Source of the DNA: Haemaphysalis longicornis | Taxonomy: Eukaryota > Arthropoda > Arachnida > Ixodida > Ixodidae | Reading direction: 5' to 3' | NCBI GenBank assembly: GCA_013339765.2 | Contig: CM023449.1 | Span: forward strand, 226,136,712 to 226,200,711 | DNA: 64,000 nucleotides | Shown: one piece after another, positions 13,801 through 28,122 of the stretch | Position numbering within the stretch: the stretch's first letter is position 1 | Layout: every line of letters starts with the position of its first letter | Translations under genes and position numbers: made by a program | The notes under the pieces: model-generated | What the model was told of the DNA's origin: nothing | What the model saw: the letters and a program-made list of their open reading frames with translations, nothing else | The model's database searches: none

Positions 13801-16800
13801 TTCCTTGTTAGCTTCCAATTAAGAGGAAAGAAATCTTGTTAAAAAATAGAGATACTGGCAACAGCATTATTCAAACGCTCGCGCCACGCCAACTACTCAC
13901 AAAACGTAATTTCTGAACAACGGAGCTGAGCGTGACTTCCTTCTCAACCGTCTTGCAAGGCTCCAGTGAAGTCACACTCATCACCTTCAGACCAAACACG
14001 GAAAAAAAGAGAACCACAAACTACTTTTCGGAACGCTTAGATCTGCTTACGGGCTTTGAGGGCGAATACCTGGCATCCTACAGCCAAATTTCAATATAAC
14101 AAATCATGCGGGATCACCCAGGATTATTCGTTGTTTTGAAGTATCGTTGAAATAAATAACTTCCGTATATAAGACAGTGCCCATATGTATAAGTGAAAAT
14201 GACGTACCTTGGCAGTGTATACATACGCGTGTCCAGAGAAGCGAACTCTCAAATCAAAGCATTGCACTCACTTCAAAGCAGCTTTATTTAAAGAAATCTG
14301 TTATGTTCTTCTGGCGACTGCCACAGTCTACAGTAACTTACACAGCAGGATCACTCACAGCACAGAAATACCTGCCCTCACACATGAAAACCGTGAAAAA
14401 CAACCGAACCGCCAACTGGCCACCGACTCGCACCCAAAGCAGTGAGAGAGACAAGGTTCAAAAGGCAGCTAGGCTGGCTATGCCACTGCACATTAAACTA
14501 CAGCTTGTCCTGGAGATGGTGATGATGATAGCTACTTCACTTGGAGGAACGCGCGCATAAACAGTAGTTTGTTCCACGTGAGAGTTGCGGCGCCGTTACT
14601 TTACCCGCACTCGTAATACTGATGTTCCTCGACTGTAAAGGAAAAATAAATTAAGTGCGTTATTCTGAAATCATTGCAATAGTGAAATTCATGGTTCTGA
14701 ATTTACATTGACAATATAGGCAATTTGGCAATGAGTTTGAAATTCTCGTAAATGTGAGAAATTCGTTATTTATGCGGAGCTCCCAAAAAGGATATTCAAC
14801 TGTATCATGTGGAATACCTTCTATATGAATTTCCATGCGTTGACACGGCATCCACGCTATTTTGCCATCCTTAATCCATCTTAATTCCCTTTTATGCATC
14901 TTAATCCATCTTAATCCACCTTGATTAGTTTCAACCCTTGCCTTCATTTACCTTAATCTAGCCTTATGTACGTAAATCCATCCTAAATTACCTTAATCCA
15001 CCTGAACCCATTCTAATCCACTCTAATATCACGTTATTATTCTTTTCTATAGTCACTAATCCTCCACTATTTTTTGATTATCCTTATTCATCATAACTAT
15101 CAATCTCAACTCAGTCATTAATTAATCTGTCATCCCCTCTAATCCCGTCCCCATTAGTTTCTACTGTTTTCTGACACATATTCATTAAATTGGCATGCAC
15201 CACGCCAACTCTCGCTCCCTGTCCAACAGGGTGTCGAGTCACCGCAGTGGTAGCACTCTCGTGTTTCGAGGCAAAAATTTAGTTCCCCATCAAATGCAAA
15301 AAATGTCCCTGGTTTTCGTCGTCGCCCACGTCGAAACGAATGTTACAGAAACTACCCCCGCCGTAAAGTGAATAAAACGCTTTTGGACCAGTGTCTAGAC
15401 AGGAGGAGCAGGGCGCGTTTATTCTGCGCTACTAAAGCGCGCCTACAGAGAGAAAACAAGTCAGCCTGCTGCAAGTCAATTGATGAATAACTGATGAGAT
15501 TACTGTTTAGGACAAGTTCATTAATAAATATTAGCGACTGGTAGTATGGGATTAAGATGGAATAACGCATATTAGGATGGATAATGGCGATAAAAAACAA
15601 AAGCAGAGAACGTTTATACTGCGCTAATTCTGCACCCCGCCAGAGAGAGAACAAATCAGATGATAAATAATTGATGACACGGGATTACACTTCAGGACAA
15701 GTTAATTTATTGTTGATTACTGATTGATAGTATGGGATTAGCTGGATTAGCGTATATTATGATGGATGAAGGGCGGTAAAAAACAGGAGCAGAGAGCGTT
15801 TATACTGCGCTTATTTGACACCACACCCGAAAGAAGACGTCATCCTGGTGCAATTCAATTGATGAATAATTGATGCCATGGAATTACTGCCAAGGGCAAG
15901 TTAATTATTGATTAGCGATTGATAGTATGGTATTAAGGTGGATTTACAAATATTAAGATCGATTAAGGGCAGTAAAAAGGGGAGCAGGGAGCGTTAAAAT
16001 TGCGCTAATTCGTCACCCCACCAGAGCGAAAACAAGCCAGCCTCGTGAAAGTCAATTGATGAATTACTGATGACACGGGATTAGAATTAAAACACCAGTT
16101 AATTTTTGATTATCGATTGATAGTGAGTGTGAGAGGGAAAGAGGTTCCAAGCCTGCACCTGTATGGGATTAAGTTAGATTAACGTATATTAGATGGGTTA
16201 AGGGTGGTCAAAACAGGAGCAGAGAGTGTTTATACTGCACTTATTCGCCACCCCACCAAACAGTAAACAAATCAGACTGGTGCAAGTTAATTGATGAATA
16301 ACTGATGACACGGGATTGGAATTAAGAACAAGTAAATTATTGATTATCAATTGATGGTAAGGTATTTAGGTAGACTAACGTATTATAGATAAATTAATGG
16401 TGGTAGATTAACCTTGTTGCTGTGTCGATGGGTGGACGTGTATGTAAGGGGTACCCGTCACCATAGCATGCCAGGCTTCTGCCTGTCCCGAGAAACTGTT
16501 ACTTACAGCGATGGCCATTCCTGCATCGTTCGTGTTTGCGCCGATGATGACTGTCACGTTTTGCGCTAGACGAGAAATATGAAGCTTTCGCCTAAAGTCA
16601 TTTTTCACATAAATGCGATCACGGTGAATGAAACTTATCCGCTATCCTTCACTAACGGCACCCACTGTAGAAAGCTGATAGCGTGGGCGCGTAGAACCCA
16701 AAGCGAGACGTTGAACCTCCTGAATGTGCAATCCTTGAACTCGTTTCACCCAAACAATACGTGGCTACGTGCGGCCGTTTCTAGTTTGCCGTTCTACTAG

Positions 16801-19800
16801 GCACGTGGTGGCGAGTCAATGAAACGATGAAGTGCTCACCGCAAGCTGGCGCAGGGTATCAGGAAGGCGAGGGAATCGAAAATTATCACCAGACAAACCA
16901 TGGAGCCCAGGGTGATGCAACCGATCAGGAAATACCCTGCGCACAGAAACAACAGCGAAGTGTGCCGGTTTAAAAGAATCAAGTTTAGTGAACAACCTTC
17001 CGTGGCAACGATATTTGTGTTTCACAACAAAAGGTTGAAGATAACCTGGACGGGATCCGGACAATTTATCGAACGCCGTTTTATCGAAGCCGTTTTATCG
17101 AAGCCGTTTTATCGAGCGCCGCTTTATCGACGGACGTTTTATCGAAAGTGTTTTTCCCGCCTTTTCTTGTAGCAAAATTTGCAGTATGTTTTTAGTTCCC
17201 TTCTCGCTATGTAATTCGCCGATCTTGTCTCCACAGCGAGCTATTTAACAGAATTTGCAGTTTTTGTACTAGCTGTCTTTTATTTCCTGCGTGCTTTTTG
17301 TTTTTGCGACGCGCGAAATTTTTCTCCATAATTGTTTTTGTGCTGTTCCGTTCGGTAAAACGGGCATTTTTTTTATATATAAATGGCGTTCGATAAACTG
17401 CCTGGAAACCATCCTTGACGCATTTACGTTGTTACCTTGCAAATCTGCGAGTTTTTAAATCGCTACTGCTATCATTATCGAACTGAATTTTTTCGCCATG
17501 TAGACCGGAATGGCAAAAGCGAATATTATTTATAGCTGATGTCGTTCGCGTTGAATGACATTAAAGACTTACGTATAGTTTTTTTTCGACCAGGTTTCTT
17601 ATGCAAAAAAATTTATTTATGTTCCTGCATATGAATAACTTTCTATTTGCACATCAGAAGCACAGTAATCTTACTGCGAATTTGTAAGACTGAAGTGGAA
17701 AGTGCCGTATGTGTTGCACCTATAATAGACTAGCACCAAAGTCGAAGTTAGATATGTCTGGAGTTTTTCCAGTGCTCCCTCAAAAAAATTCGTCTAGCAG
17801 CGTTTCATTGGACACTGTTTGTCTCCAGATAATCCGGTGCTGGCTGTGTTCATATTCGTATATTATACGTAGTTCGATGTGATTTTTAAATTTCTCACTT
17901 TATTTCGCCTCAGTATTATCCGACCCCATGTTTTAATTTGAAAAATGAAATGTAACGTTAATGTCACGACACGTTCCAATGTTCGAAGTGGAACTGGAAC
18001 GCGTTCCTTTCGCAATAAAGGAACTTGTAACGGGAACTCGTTTCAAAATTGGGAAGGAACGAGGAACGAGATTTCGTTCCTGTTTTAGAGGAACGTGTAC
18101 AACACTCGTTAGTGAGAGGCTGTAACACCTCCGCCAAGTTGGGAACAAACCGAGCTAAGTATGTTGCCATACCTAGTACTCTTTGCAACTCTGTCCTGTT
18201 CGTTGGGGATTTCATCTCTGTGATTGCCTTGATTTTGGCCTCATCCGGTCAGATGCCTTGCTGGCAGATTTCATGCCCGAAGTAGATTAGCTCTCGGACG
18301 TAGAACACACACTGGACCTCATTTAGCGTGACTTTCGCTTTGGCGAGGCGTCGTAGAACTGTACGAAAGGTCTCGTTGTGCCTCTGTGGTAGCTCCCCAA
18401 ACGAGAATGTCATCCATGCGACAAAAGACCCGAGGTATTCCATCCAGCATGGCGTTCATCTGTCTCTGAAATATCTCGGGGGCTGAGGCAATGCCAAATG
18501 GGAGGCGACTGAAGTGAAACCTTCCATATGGTGTGATGATTGCCGTTAGCTTCCTGCTTGATTCAGCGAGCTTAATCTGCCAGAAACCTGAATTGGCATA
18601 CAGCTTTTAAAAAATTATTGCTTCAGCGAGAAGTCCTTAAGTGTGCTCAACAGAAGGAATCGGGTGCCATTCCCTTAGCACAAAGCGGTTGAGCTCGGTG
18701 AAGTCCACACACACACGTATGGCTCCTGTGGGCACCACAGGCACCATTGAACCATTGAAGCGCACCATGTTGGCTCGTCCACTCGAGAAATGACACCTGT
18801 TTGTCATCCGTTCCAGTTCCTTTTCGGTCTTCTCGTAAACGGGAATTGGAATGAGTCGGGGTGAGCACAGTGCAAACGGCGTCGCTCCATTTTAAATACG
18901 ACGTACTCTCCTGGGAGACCGCCTAGGCCAGTGAAAAGTGACGGGAACCCCTTTTTAGGGTTGACCGTGTGGCTGATAGTGTTGAGGCAAGTGATCAGCC
19001 TGAGCTTTTCAATTGCTGGCTTCCCGAGGAGAGGATAGCGGCCGTCATCGAGAACGTAGACATCTTCGGTGGTCTGTTGATCTCGGAGCGCTAGTTGCAG
19101 TCGTGCTACTCCCCGTACAGACGACCGTCCATCTGGCCCGTGTAGCTTCCGTTGAGACTTCACGATAATGGGATGACGTTTAGGTTGTTCGACGGCCTCT
19201 AGTGAGAGTACAGTTTCATCTGCGCACGTGTCGATTTTAAATTTCAATGGTTGTCCTTGTACCATGAAGGTAGCTTCCCAGTTCCGGATGCCACATGAAC
19301 TCACGGTGCCAACAAACACACACTCGGCTTCCTGATCGGCGCCTTCAACAATGTCCACAGTTTTGTAGAGGCGTACGGACGAAAAGTGTTCCTTTTTGAC
19401 ACAGGAGTTGCATTTTGTGTCCTTTGCTGGGCAGGTAGATCGTGAATGCGAACCTCTACCACACCAACGGCAAATCCTAGGGCCCCGAGACGTGTTAGTC
19501 GCGGGTCTCCCTTGACTCGAGTTAGGTGGTTTGCGTGTGTCTTGCCGTTGTGCACGACGTGTAGAGCCCACCTTGTTGACTGCTGCCATGCCGGGGTGAA
19601 ACTCTGCTTGCTGTTGCCTGACTGTCTCGAGCTGGCGTGCTGATTCTACAGCTTTTTGAAGCGTTAGGTCGGGGTCAAGCTGTAGTCTGGCAGACAACTT
19701 CTTGTCGCCAATACCTACGACTAATAGGTCACGGACCAGCTGCTCCTGACCACTGCCGTATTCACAATGCTGGGACAGTGCGTGAAGTGCCGTCGCGAAG

Positions 19801-22800
19801 CCTTCGGCAGACTCACTTTCTTCTTGCACTCACGTGTTGAATCGTGCTGGCTTGTAGATCACATTGCGGCGAGGAATGAAATATTTCTCGAAGCGTTCCA
19901 TCACGACACTAAATTTCGTTGCTTCATCTGGGGCGAGCTCAAATGTGCTGAAGATGTCCTCAGCCTTGTCCCCCATGACGTAGAGCAAGACATCTACTTG
20001 GTGTTCTTCCGGCTTCGCGCTTAGGGCTGACGTCGTGAAGAAGCGTTGAAACCTTCGCCGTTTGGGCCACTCGTTGGGTGAAGAAAAGCCAAAGGGATCG
20101 GGGGGCTGAATAATTAGCGACGACATACTTGGAAAAGCAACTAAAGGCGTTTCGGTTGTTCGGTGTCGCTGCCGTGTTCCGTGGCTCTGCCCCGCTCCCC
20201 TGGATGGAGGCGAAGGCCGGCAAGGCCTAACTCTGCGCGGTGTTGCGGCGGTCCGTCGCGGCTAGCTGGGTATTGTCTAGTTTTTACTGTTGTCCTTGCA
20301 AGCTGGATTTCTTGCGATGCTCTCACCCAGCTTCTGACACAATGTTTTAAGGACGGTCACAGGTGTGCGCCACAAGCAAGAGGCAGACCCAGGAGCTTGG
20401 CGTCAGCACCAGTTTATTCCAAGAGCTGTCCTCGGAATCTCGCTCTCTCTTTCACACTCGTTGCCCGCGATGTTGCTGCAGATGCCACGCGACCTTGGAG
20501 GTTGACCATACAATACCAATGAGTGTTCCTAACTAAATTAACGCGGGCCCTGCAGGTTAATTAGCTATGTTTTGCATTAAATGTACCTATAGATTTCTTT
20601 GCGCTAAACAACGGGGAGATGTAGGACAAGCGGCAGAGGTTCACGAGTTAACAGCTCCGCTATTAAAACCACCGAGCATGGCAAAGCGGTCAATAAGGTG
20701 AGCGTGCGTTCTTGGGTGCCTTTATGGAACCAAAGCAATGCGGAAGCTGAGCGGTGCAGAAGTTGTTTGCCAGATCTTCTTTCAAGGCACTTGACATTAG
20801 GGATCCTGTCTAGACTATTCATTTTGTGAAGATAAATTTGATAAACGTTCTCGAACATTCATAATTTCACGCATGTCCCTGACTTCATTTCTTCTCTTTA
20901 GTCAACTGCTCAGAAGAAATTTGGTGGTATTATCAGACCCTCGTAGGCAATCGCTTCGGCCATTCCATTAACCAGAAAGCATTTAATGCAATATTTTGAT
21001 ATTCACGTCATGTGCCCTTTGGCTCTTCGCCAATTTTTCTTCGTGAGCTCCATTTCTACCATGCCGACCGTCACCCACGCCTTCTCAAATTTTGTTCACG
21101 CGAAATGAAAAGACAAAAACAAACAAGCAAGGACAGTCGCATTTGCACGAAGTGTTGGTTTCTTTCTGTCCTTTATAGGCGCACGTAAAAAATAACATTC
21201 GTGCAAATTTGCGGTCCCATCTGGCTCTCAGGGCTTTAGCACATAATCGTCGAATGGGTTCTCGTACTCTCTGGTATTCGCGCAGTTCTGTGACCTGGCG
21301 CAAAAAACTGGATTAACTGGAACAGGGTCCGACAATGCGGCACGTGATAACGACAATCGAGAAAAATATTACCCGCGTATCTGTTCGCTTCGCTGAAAAT
21401 GTCTTCGAAAGACGATAGTCCTCTTCCGCCCCTGCTGCGTAACTACTCCTCCTCCCTCCCTCACCCCCCCCCCCCTCATCTCACGCTGTTCCCCTCCTGC
21501 CTCGATCCTCCCGTAATAGCGGAATAGAGGTTTGTCCAATTCAATTCCATTTTCCCTCGTTTGCACCGCTGGTACGCCATCTGATTGTACCTTTTGTTGC
21601 TTTCTGGCTTGGCGCTGGAGACACGAGCTTCAGGCTTAAGCGTGAGCCCTTTTATACTTTGAGTGAAATATTGTCCTAAAGCATCTCTTTGTGTCTGTTC
21701 GATAAAATAACGGTGCTAGCATCAGCTATGCATGTTCGTCTTGCTTCAAATATGCCTATTGTTTTCTTTTCGCTTAACAATGTTTACAAGTATGCCGTAA
21801 CTATGATATGTAACATTCCTTCCATAATTGTTTAACTTTCGGTCGGTCGGTTTGTTATATAAGACGGGCGGACGGACGGACACACAGACAGACCAAACTT
21901 TTCGCGTTGGAGTAGCCAAAGTAAGACCATGGCCTTCAAAAGGCACTCACACATTTTGCTGAAGAAGTAGTACATCACGAGGAGGTTCATCGCCAACACC
22001 AGCACGAACAGTATGATGAGCTCGCAGTCGATGGGGCATTCGGTAAACACGCTTTCCTCATCGATAAGAGTGCTGAAAGAACAGGGTACAGGTACGTTCG
22101 CAATTGCTACTCGCGAATATCGCGCGACGCGCCCGGCGACACGAGTCGCGAATAGGCCGTGTTCCCACTTTTGACCAGGGAAGAAGAGACCGGGTGTAGT
22201 GGTGTTCTTGAGCGTTAGATACCACTTTCTTCGTGCCTACAACAAACATTGCCACTCAAAGACAAATACTGTGAACCCTGGCTAACAAGAAATCACTTAG
22301 TTTTAAATTTTGCTTTATTTGAAGTGTTTCGTGACCTATGCTTCTCCGCAAAAAAAGCAAATCATACTCTTTTCGCGAAGTATTCTTTATTAAGAAGTCC
22401 GTTTTCTGTCCTGAGGTCTTTGTTATAAGGACAGTTTGCTCAATATTACACTAGCGCGACAAGTACAGCTACAAATCACTTCAAAATATGAAAAACTGCC
22501 GCGAACATAGCGCGGGTTGCGGAGAAAGGACCTAAAAAGAACGACACCCGAGAGGACTCTTTTGAACAAAGTAAAACATTTTAGCGTACCGTGCGTACTG
22601 TGTGTACCGCGCGTCCCGGGATCCGTATGGGCATGTAAGCATTCGTTCCGGTAAACCGGCTTAGTTCCGATGACTGACGGCCCCCGCCTCGCCGTGATTG
22701 GGCATTTGTCCACCCTGACTTCTCGCTGTGACCGCCAGCGCATGCGCAGTCGGGTCTCGGTACACACGGCACACCAGGTAAGCTAAAACTCTCCATTATT

Positions 22801-25800
22801 CGAGAGTCATGACAGAGTGGGGAACCGGTCCCGGTACGGTACCCGGTAGGCGACCGGCGCCACCGCGCGGGTGCCGAGGGGGAAGAACTGCTCGTGCGCA
22901 TGCGCAGGTACCAAAACCGTTTTCCCGATCTGCTATAACTAACTCTCTTTTGTAATGACAAACACGCACGTTCACTTTAACGCCCCGACACTTGTATTCC
23001 GGCCCGAAAAGGTTGCTTATTTTGGTAGGCGCAGTTCTCGCCGGGCTGTACCCTATTATGACTGCGTGGAATATGCCCCAATAGAAGCACAAAAAGTCTG
23101 CGAGTGAGCCTAACGTCTCGAGATTCATCTATCTATCCAGGAGGATCGCTTGCTTTCACAACGCAAAATGCTTCTACGCATTGATGAGAGCAACAGTGTT
23201 CGCTAATGCGGCCAAACATTTGCCCTCAGTACGACTTCCCATAGACCCAACTTGTGTGGTAGGTTGCCTTGCCAGCAAATACTGGCCGCCATTTCCAATG
23301 GCGGCTATGCCAGCCGACCCTGCGCGCATGATTGGCATACTGGTTTGCGAAAGCATCGTGTGACGACATAAAATCCGCCCCACAGCAATCGGCCTCGAAA
23401 AAAAATCGGTAGCCTGCCTGTCGCTTTGCATCGTCGCAATCGCCACGCGAAAGCTGGGATTCACGAGTGCGAACGCACCTGAAGTCGTCGTGCCTCTCGC
23501 TCGGAAGTGCGTTAAGGGCAACCGGCAAGTTCGGCTGCTTCGGCTGTTCGTTTTCCTCCTGTTCCTCATGGGCCTTGCGTTTCTTGTGGTGCTTCTTCGG
23601 TGGCGCTTCCGGCGCGGGCGCTGTTTCTGGAGATCTCTGTTGCAGCGATGTGCTGCTGGAGCAAGCCGCTACCACCTCTGCGCCGCCCTGGTCGGCATCA
23701 TCGTTGATCGGCCTCTCCTTTGTTGGCCTTCGATATTGGGTCAAGAGCCTGCACCCCACGCAACAAGAACAATGCAAGACTCCCTCGTGTCGAGGAAAGA
23801 ATATATATATATATATGCACAGCTAGACCTGGATATAACAAAGTTGAGAACAAAACTTGCAATTTTTTATGGCGGATACGACACCAAAATGCTACACATG
23901 AGTGATGCTGAACTCAAAGGATTTATTTCAGAATAAAAAACTGCGTGATTTGTGTCTTCTGCTGCCGTATTTACAAACGTAACTTAAGTCTGACTTTTGC
24001 ACTTTGATACTTTTAAGGGGCCTTGACGCGTTTCAAAAACCAAACTTATACCAGAGTCCTTCAATGTTTTACTGGTCACGAAACTGCTCCGTAACTCAAT
24101 GGGAGAGCTTCATATGCTGCGTTTGGGCGCCGCGTGGTGGCGCCACCCTCTCACTGAGGTCACTCCTCGGGCGGCGTTGCGCTGGCTCGAACGGCGGAGC
24201 AGCGGCTAGTTGTGTTTGTTTCGTGCGGGGAAAAAATGTAACGTGCATATCGCGCTCTTGTGATGCGACTTAAGTACTGCAATGACGATGCCGAACATGT
24301 GTTGCGTCCCGGGATGTCGTTCCTTGTACAACGATACCACAGAAAATGTTTCCTTGTTCTGTTGACCGAGCGACGGGCAGCTGTGTGAGAAATGGAGGGG
24401 CGCCATTCCAAGGCAAGCAACGGGAGATTTCAGCTTCGATTATAAGTGTGCGGCAGTGTGTGGAAATGCACTGTGTGTGAGAATGGAAAAAGCAATGTAC
24501 CCTTTTGAGAGCATCGTGGACCTAGAATTGTACAAGGCTTACTTAAAGCCGTATTTTTGTCATATCAGTCAGGTTGTAGCGGTGCTTCATTACCTGTTTG
24601 CAAACTTGTATTGCCTTGCGCTCAGGCTCGCGTGTCAAAAAAGCTTTGGGACGTCCTTGTGCTTTTACTTTTCATATTTCCGCGAATTATCCCTTAGGGT
24701 TCGTTTTGTTTGTTTTGTAACCGCTCGCGGCCTATTCCGGTTTCTTATCTGGCGTTTCACCCGGAGCGCCCGTTTGCTCTTTTTGTCGTACGTCCCGCAG
24801 GGCAATATTGTTTGATATCGAAAGGGTGCCTCCTTGTTGCTAACTTGATTTTTTGTTTCTTCGACAATGTTCTCGATCCTAGTTCCATGGATCTGAAATT
24901 AATAACGTTCCAAGAGTAATGCATGCATAGCAAACGCCGCGCAACTCACTTTATCGACGTTCATCTGTTCACGTCACACCGCGGACTTCTTCTTCTACGT
25001 TTGTGTTTCATTCTAGTCTTTTGTAGTGCAGGAGATTGCTAGCTCGCTGCGTTCAGAAAAACTTTGCGTCGTTCTTGGCTACGTGGCAATATTTGTTTCC
25101 TCCGTGTGCTGCACATCGCAGCGCGAAAAAATAAAGTTTTGTACGCTGGACCACGCTCTTTTGTCTCCCTTCGTAACATTGAAATTTTTTGTTGCGTGTG
25201 ATAAAATCAGTTTCATTGTTCTTTTTTCGCTTCCTTTTTTTGCAAGGATTGCAAAACGTGGGAGCAGAAAGACACATGGTGCAACATACAGGGTGTTTCA
25301 GTGAACACTTTCAAAAATTCCTGAAGGTAGGCTTTTCAAGAAAAATAGGAATTCTCTTAAGAAACAAGCTGTCTGTTTCGGCGGACGTCAGAAGTTATGA
25401 GAAACATGTGAATTACATAGTTAATTAACTAAAATTGTCTAATGAACTTTTTAATTAGCGGAGTTTGGCGGTTATTGCCAATGGCGAGTTTGTAGCTATG
25501 GAGACGCCGATAACCGATCAGTTTTTAAAGCAACGAAAAAGACACTCTGTAGAGCCCTGCAGCCCGCAAAAATCAAGTATTTTTCCCGCATGAAACCGAA
25601 ACGCAGCGCACATGGTGCGCCAGAAGTGTAGTGAAAACGCAACATCCGCTGATGACGTGTTGCAGTGACTGTGTCGCCAAATTCAAGAAGGCCCTGGTGA
25701 TTCCCCACGCTAGGGAATCAGCTGATATCAACGCCATCGCCTCCTGTATTTTTTCAATGATCAACGATCACCTTATACCACGGCTAGCGTTATCTTTTCT

Positions 25801-28055
25801 TTCGTTGGTAGGCGCAAGAAAAAAGCTAGCCATATCGCCCGCTGCGCGGTCGCCCGTTTCAGGAGCCCTAGTGGGCGTTGGCGACAGTTTTGTTTTTCTT
25901 TTTTTATTGTCTTGTCCACATCTGAAGTGGCTACCAGTCGTGCAAAATGTGAAACGTCACCATCCGTTCATTTTTTTTTTCCCTCAGGTTTATCTGCTGT
26001 TCGTTCAGAATCGCTGCGTGTCAGAAAGCGCATCAGACAAAGGAAAAGTTTGTTTGTTGGGTGGGGAAGGCTTTCGCGGCTGTGGCCGCATGCTGAGGCT
26101 TCCTTGCTAGGGAAAATTGCACTTACATTTCGAATTGGCCGCCACATTCATTGAAACACGTCACCAGCGGACGTTGCGTTCGCTCAAGACTTCCAGCGCT
26201 CCTCGAACGCCGAGTTTCGTTTTTGAGCGAAAAACAACGGCAGGTTTCCTCGTGCTACAGGGCTTTAAACACCGACTTTTTCGTTGTTTTAAAATATGAT
26301 GTGAAAACGTATTCTCCGGGGCTACAAAATCACCATTTACAATAGCCACCAAACTCCGCTAATTAAGAAGTTAATTAGTAGAGTTTAATTACCCACCTAA
26401 CTAATGTGCACGCCCTTCATACTACCTGGCGTCCGCCGCAGCTAGCAGTCTCCTTCTGAAGAGGGTTTCTTTTTTCTCGAAGAGCCTATTTTTAAGAATT
26501 TTTGAAAGTGTTCGCTGAAACACCCTGTTTATCTCTTCGTGTTTTGATCCTTCGCGTTTCTGCAGCGTTTTTAGATGTTCTCAAGTATGTACCCCGCTCA
26601 TCGAAATGACAATACTATTGGGCTATCTCTTTTAGCGTTCTGTGCATTTCATAGCAATCAACGGATTCATTAAGCGTAGTCTGAACGACGCGTACTTGGT
26701 TTCTTTCAGTATTTTATTGTATTATCGATAGGACCGCAGCAGTCCGTGACTACACAGCTACCGTATATGTGGTATTTGCAACTTTGCTTTAAGAAAAGAA
26801 GCAATATAGATTTAAAATCCGTAAACACGACGGCGCAGCGCTTGTGCTAGAGCACACAGAAGCCGTTGCCGTTCGCGGCCGAAGTCTACGGTAACTTACT
26901 TCAAAAAATAAAACCCCATTGAAAGAAGGTGATAAACACAATAACTGGACTATTCATCGCTAACTACTACGAAAAAAAAAACACTTAATCAGCGCGCAGA
27001 CACCAAAAGCAGTGAGCGTTTGCACGCCAAGAGCTGGCCAATACGCCGCACGCGCGGCGGCTGGATGACCTTCGTGCGGAGGTGGCGCCTGTAGTGGAGC
27101 GCGCGGTCCCTATATGAAGCGAGCGCCGAAGTTTCGTGACCAGTAAAGCATTGAAGGACTCTGCTTATACTAAAAGCGCGCCTTTCTGCGAACTCGATGC
27201 TTTTTCCCAATCAAAATTGTTGAGGGATGCTAGCTGGGACACTATATATGACAGTGGCTTTCTCGATTTAAAACAGCGAGCTTGTCTTAAAAAGTCAAAA
27301 CTTTTCGTTTCCTGGCAGCAGAACTGATCACCGACAAACTGACACCACAAATAGCAGTGGAGACGCAGCGCGACTACACGACAGGCAGGCCAAGCACCTA
27401 ATCGATACCACACCCACACGTGGAGACTGCGGGGAGAGCGAAATTTGCTAAATTAGTGCATTAAGCCAAGCGAATTTTCCTAAAATTGGCAATAACATTG
27501 ACTCATCAAACTAGATAGATTGTTACGTCGGGTTTAACCGCCGCAACTCCTTCGTTACATAGAGGTCGCGAACACATAGGCTTCAATGACGGTGGAAATG
27601 GGGAAATGATGGTCCAATCCCTTAATTCGCTAAATAGAGGTTCATTACATCCATGATTGACTGTATTATACATGTGTGTATGTGTATATATATACACACC
27701 TTTTCTTCCTGTTCGGCTTCCTGCGGCGCCGCCCTTAAGGTCAGCCTTGAACGAGAGTCCTTACTGTATCTTATGGTCACGTGGTGAAGACATCGTTTGA
27801 AGGCGTTTTTTACGTGATCTCAAAAAATCAAGCCAACCTACATGTCTATTTTTATTAGAGGAGCATTACCAGTATCAGTTCTGTGTTTATGTTGTTTCCA
27901 TATGGTTTTTTTGCAGAGAAATTGGGACAAGTACGAAGTACGATACCAGATTTAGTAATTTGGAAAGGTTTTGCCAATGGAAACAACTATATAGACAAAA
28001 CTTCTATATAGGCCGAAACTTCTATATTGGCCTATATAAACGGCGTGGTTGAATC

Positions 28056-28122
<67 letters not shown>

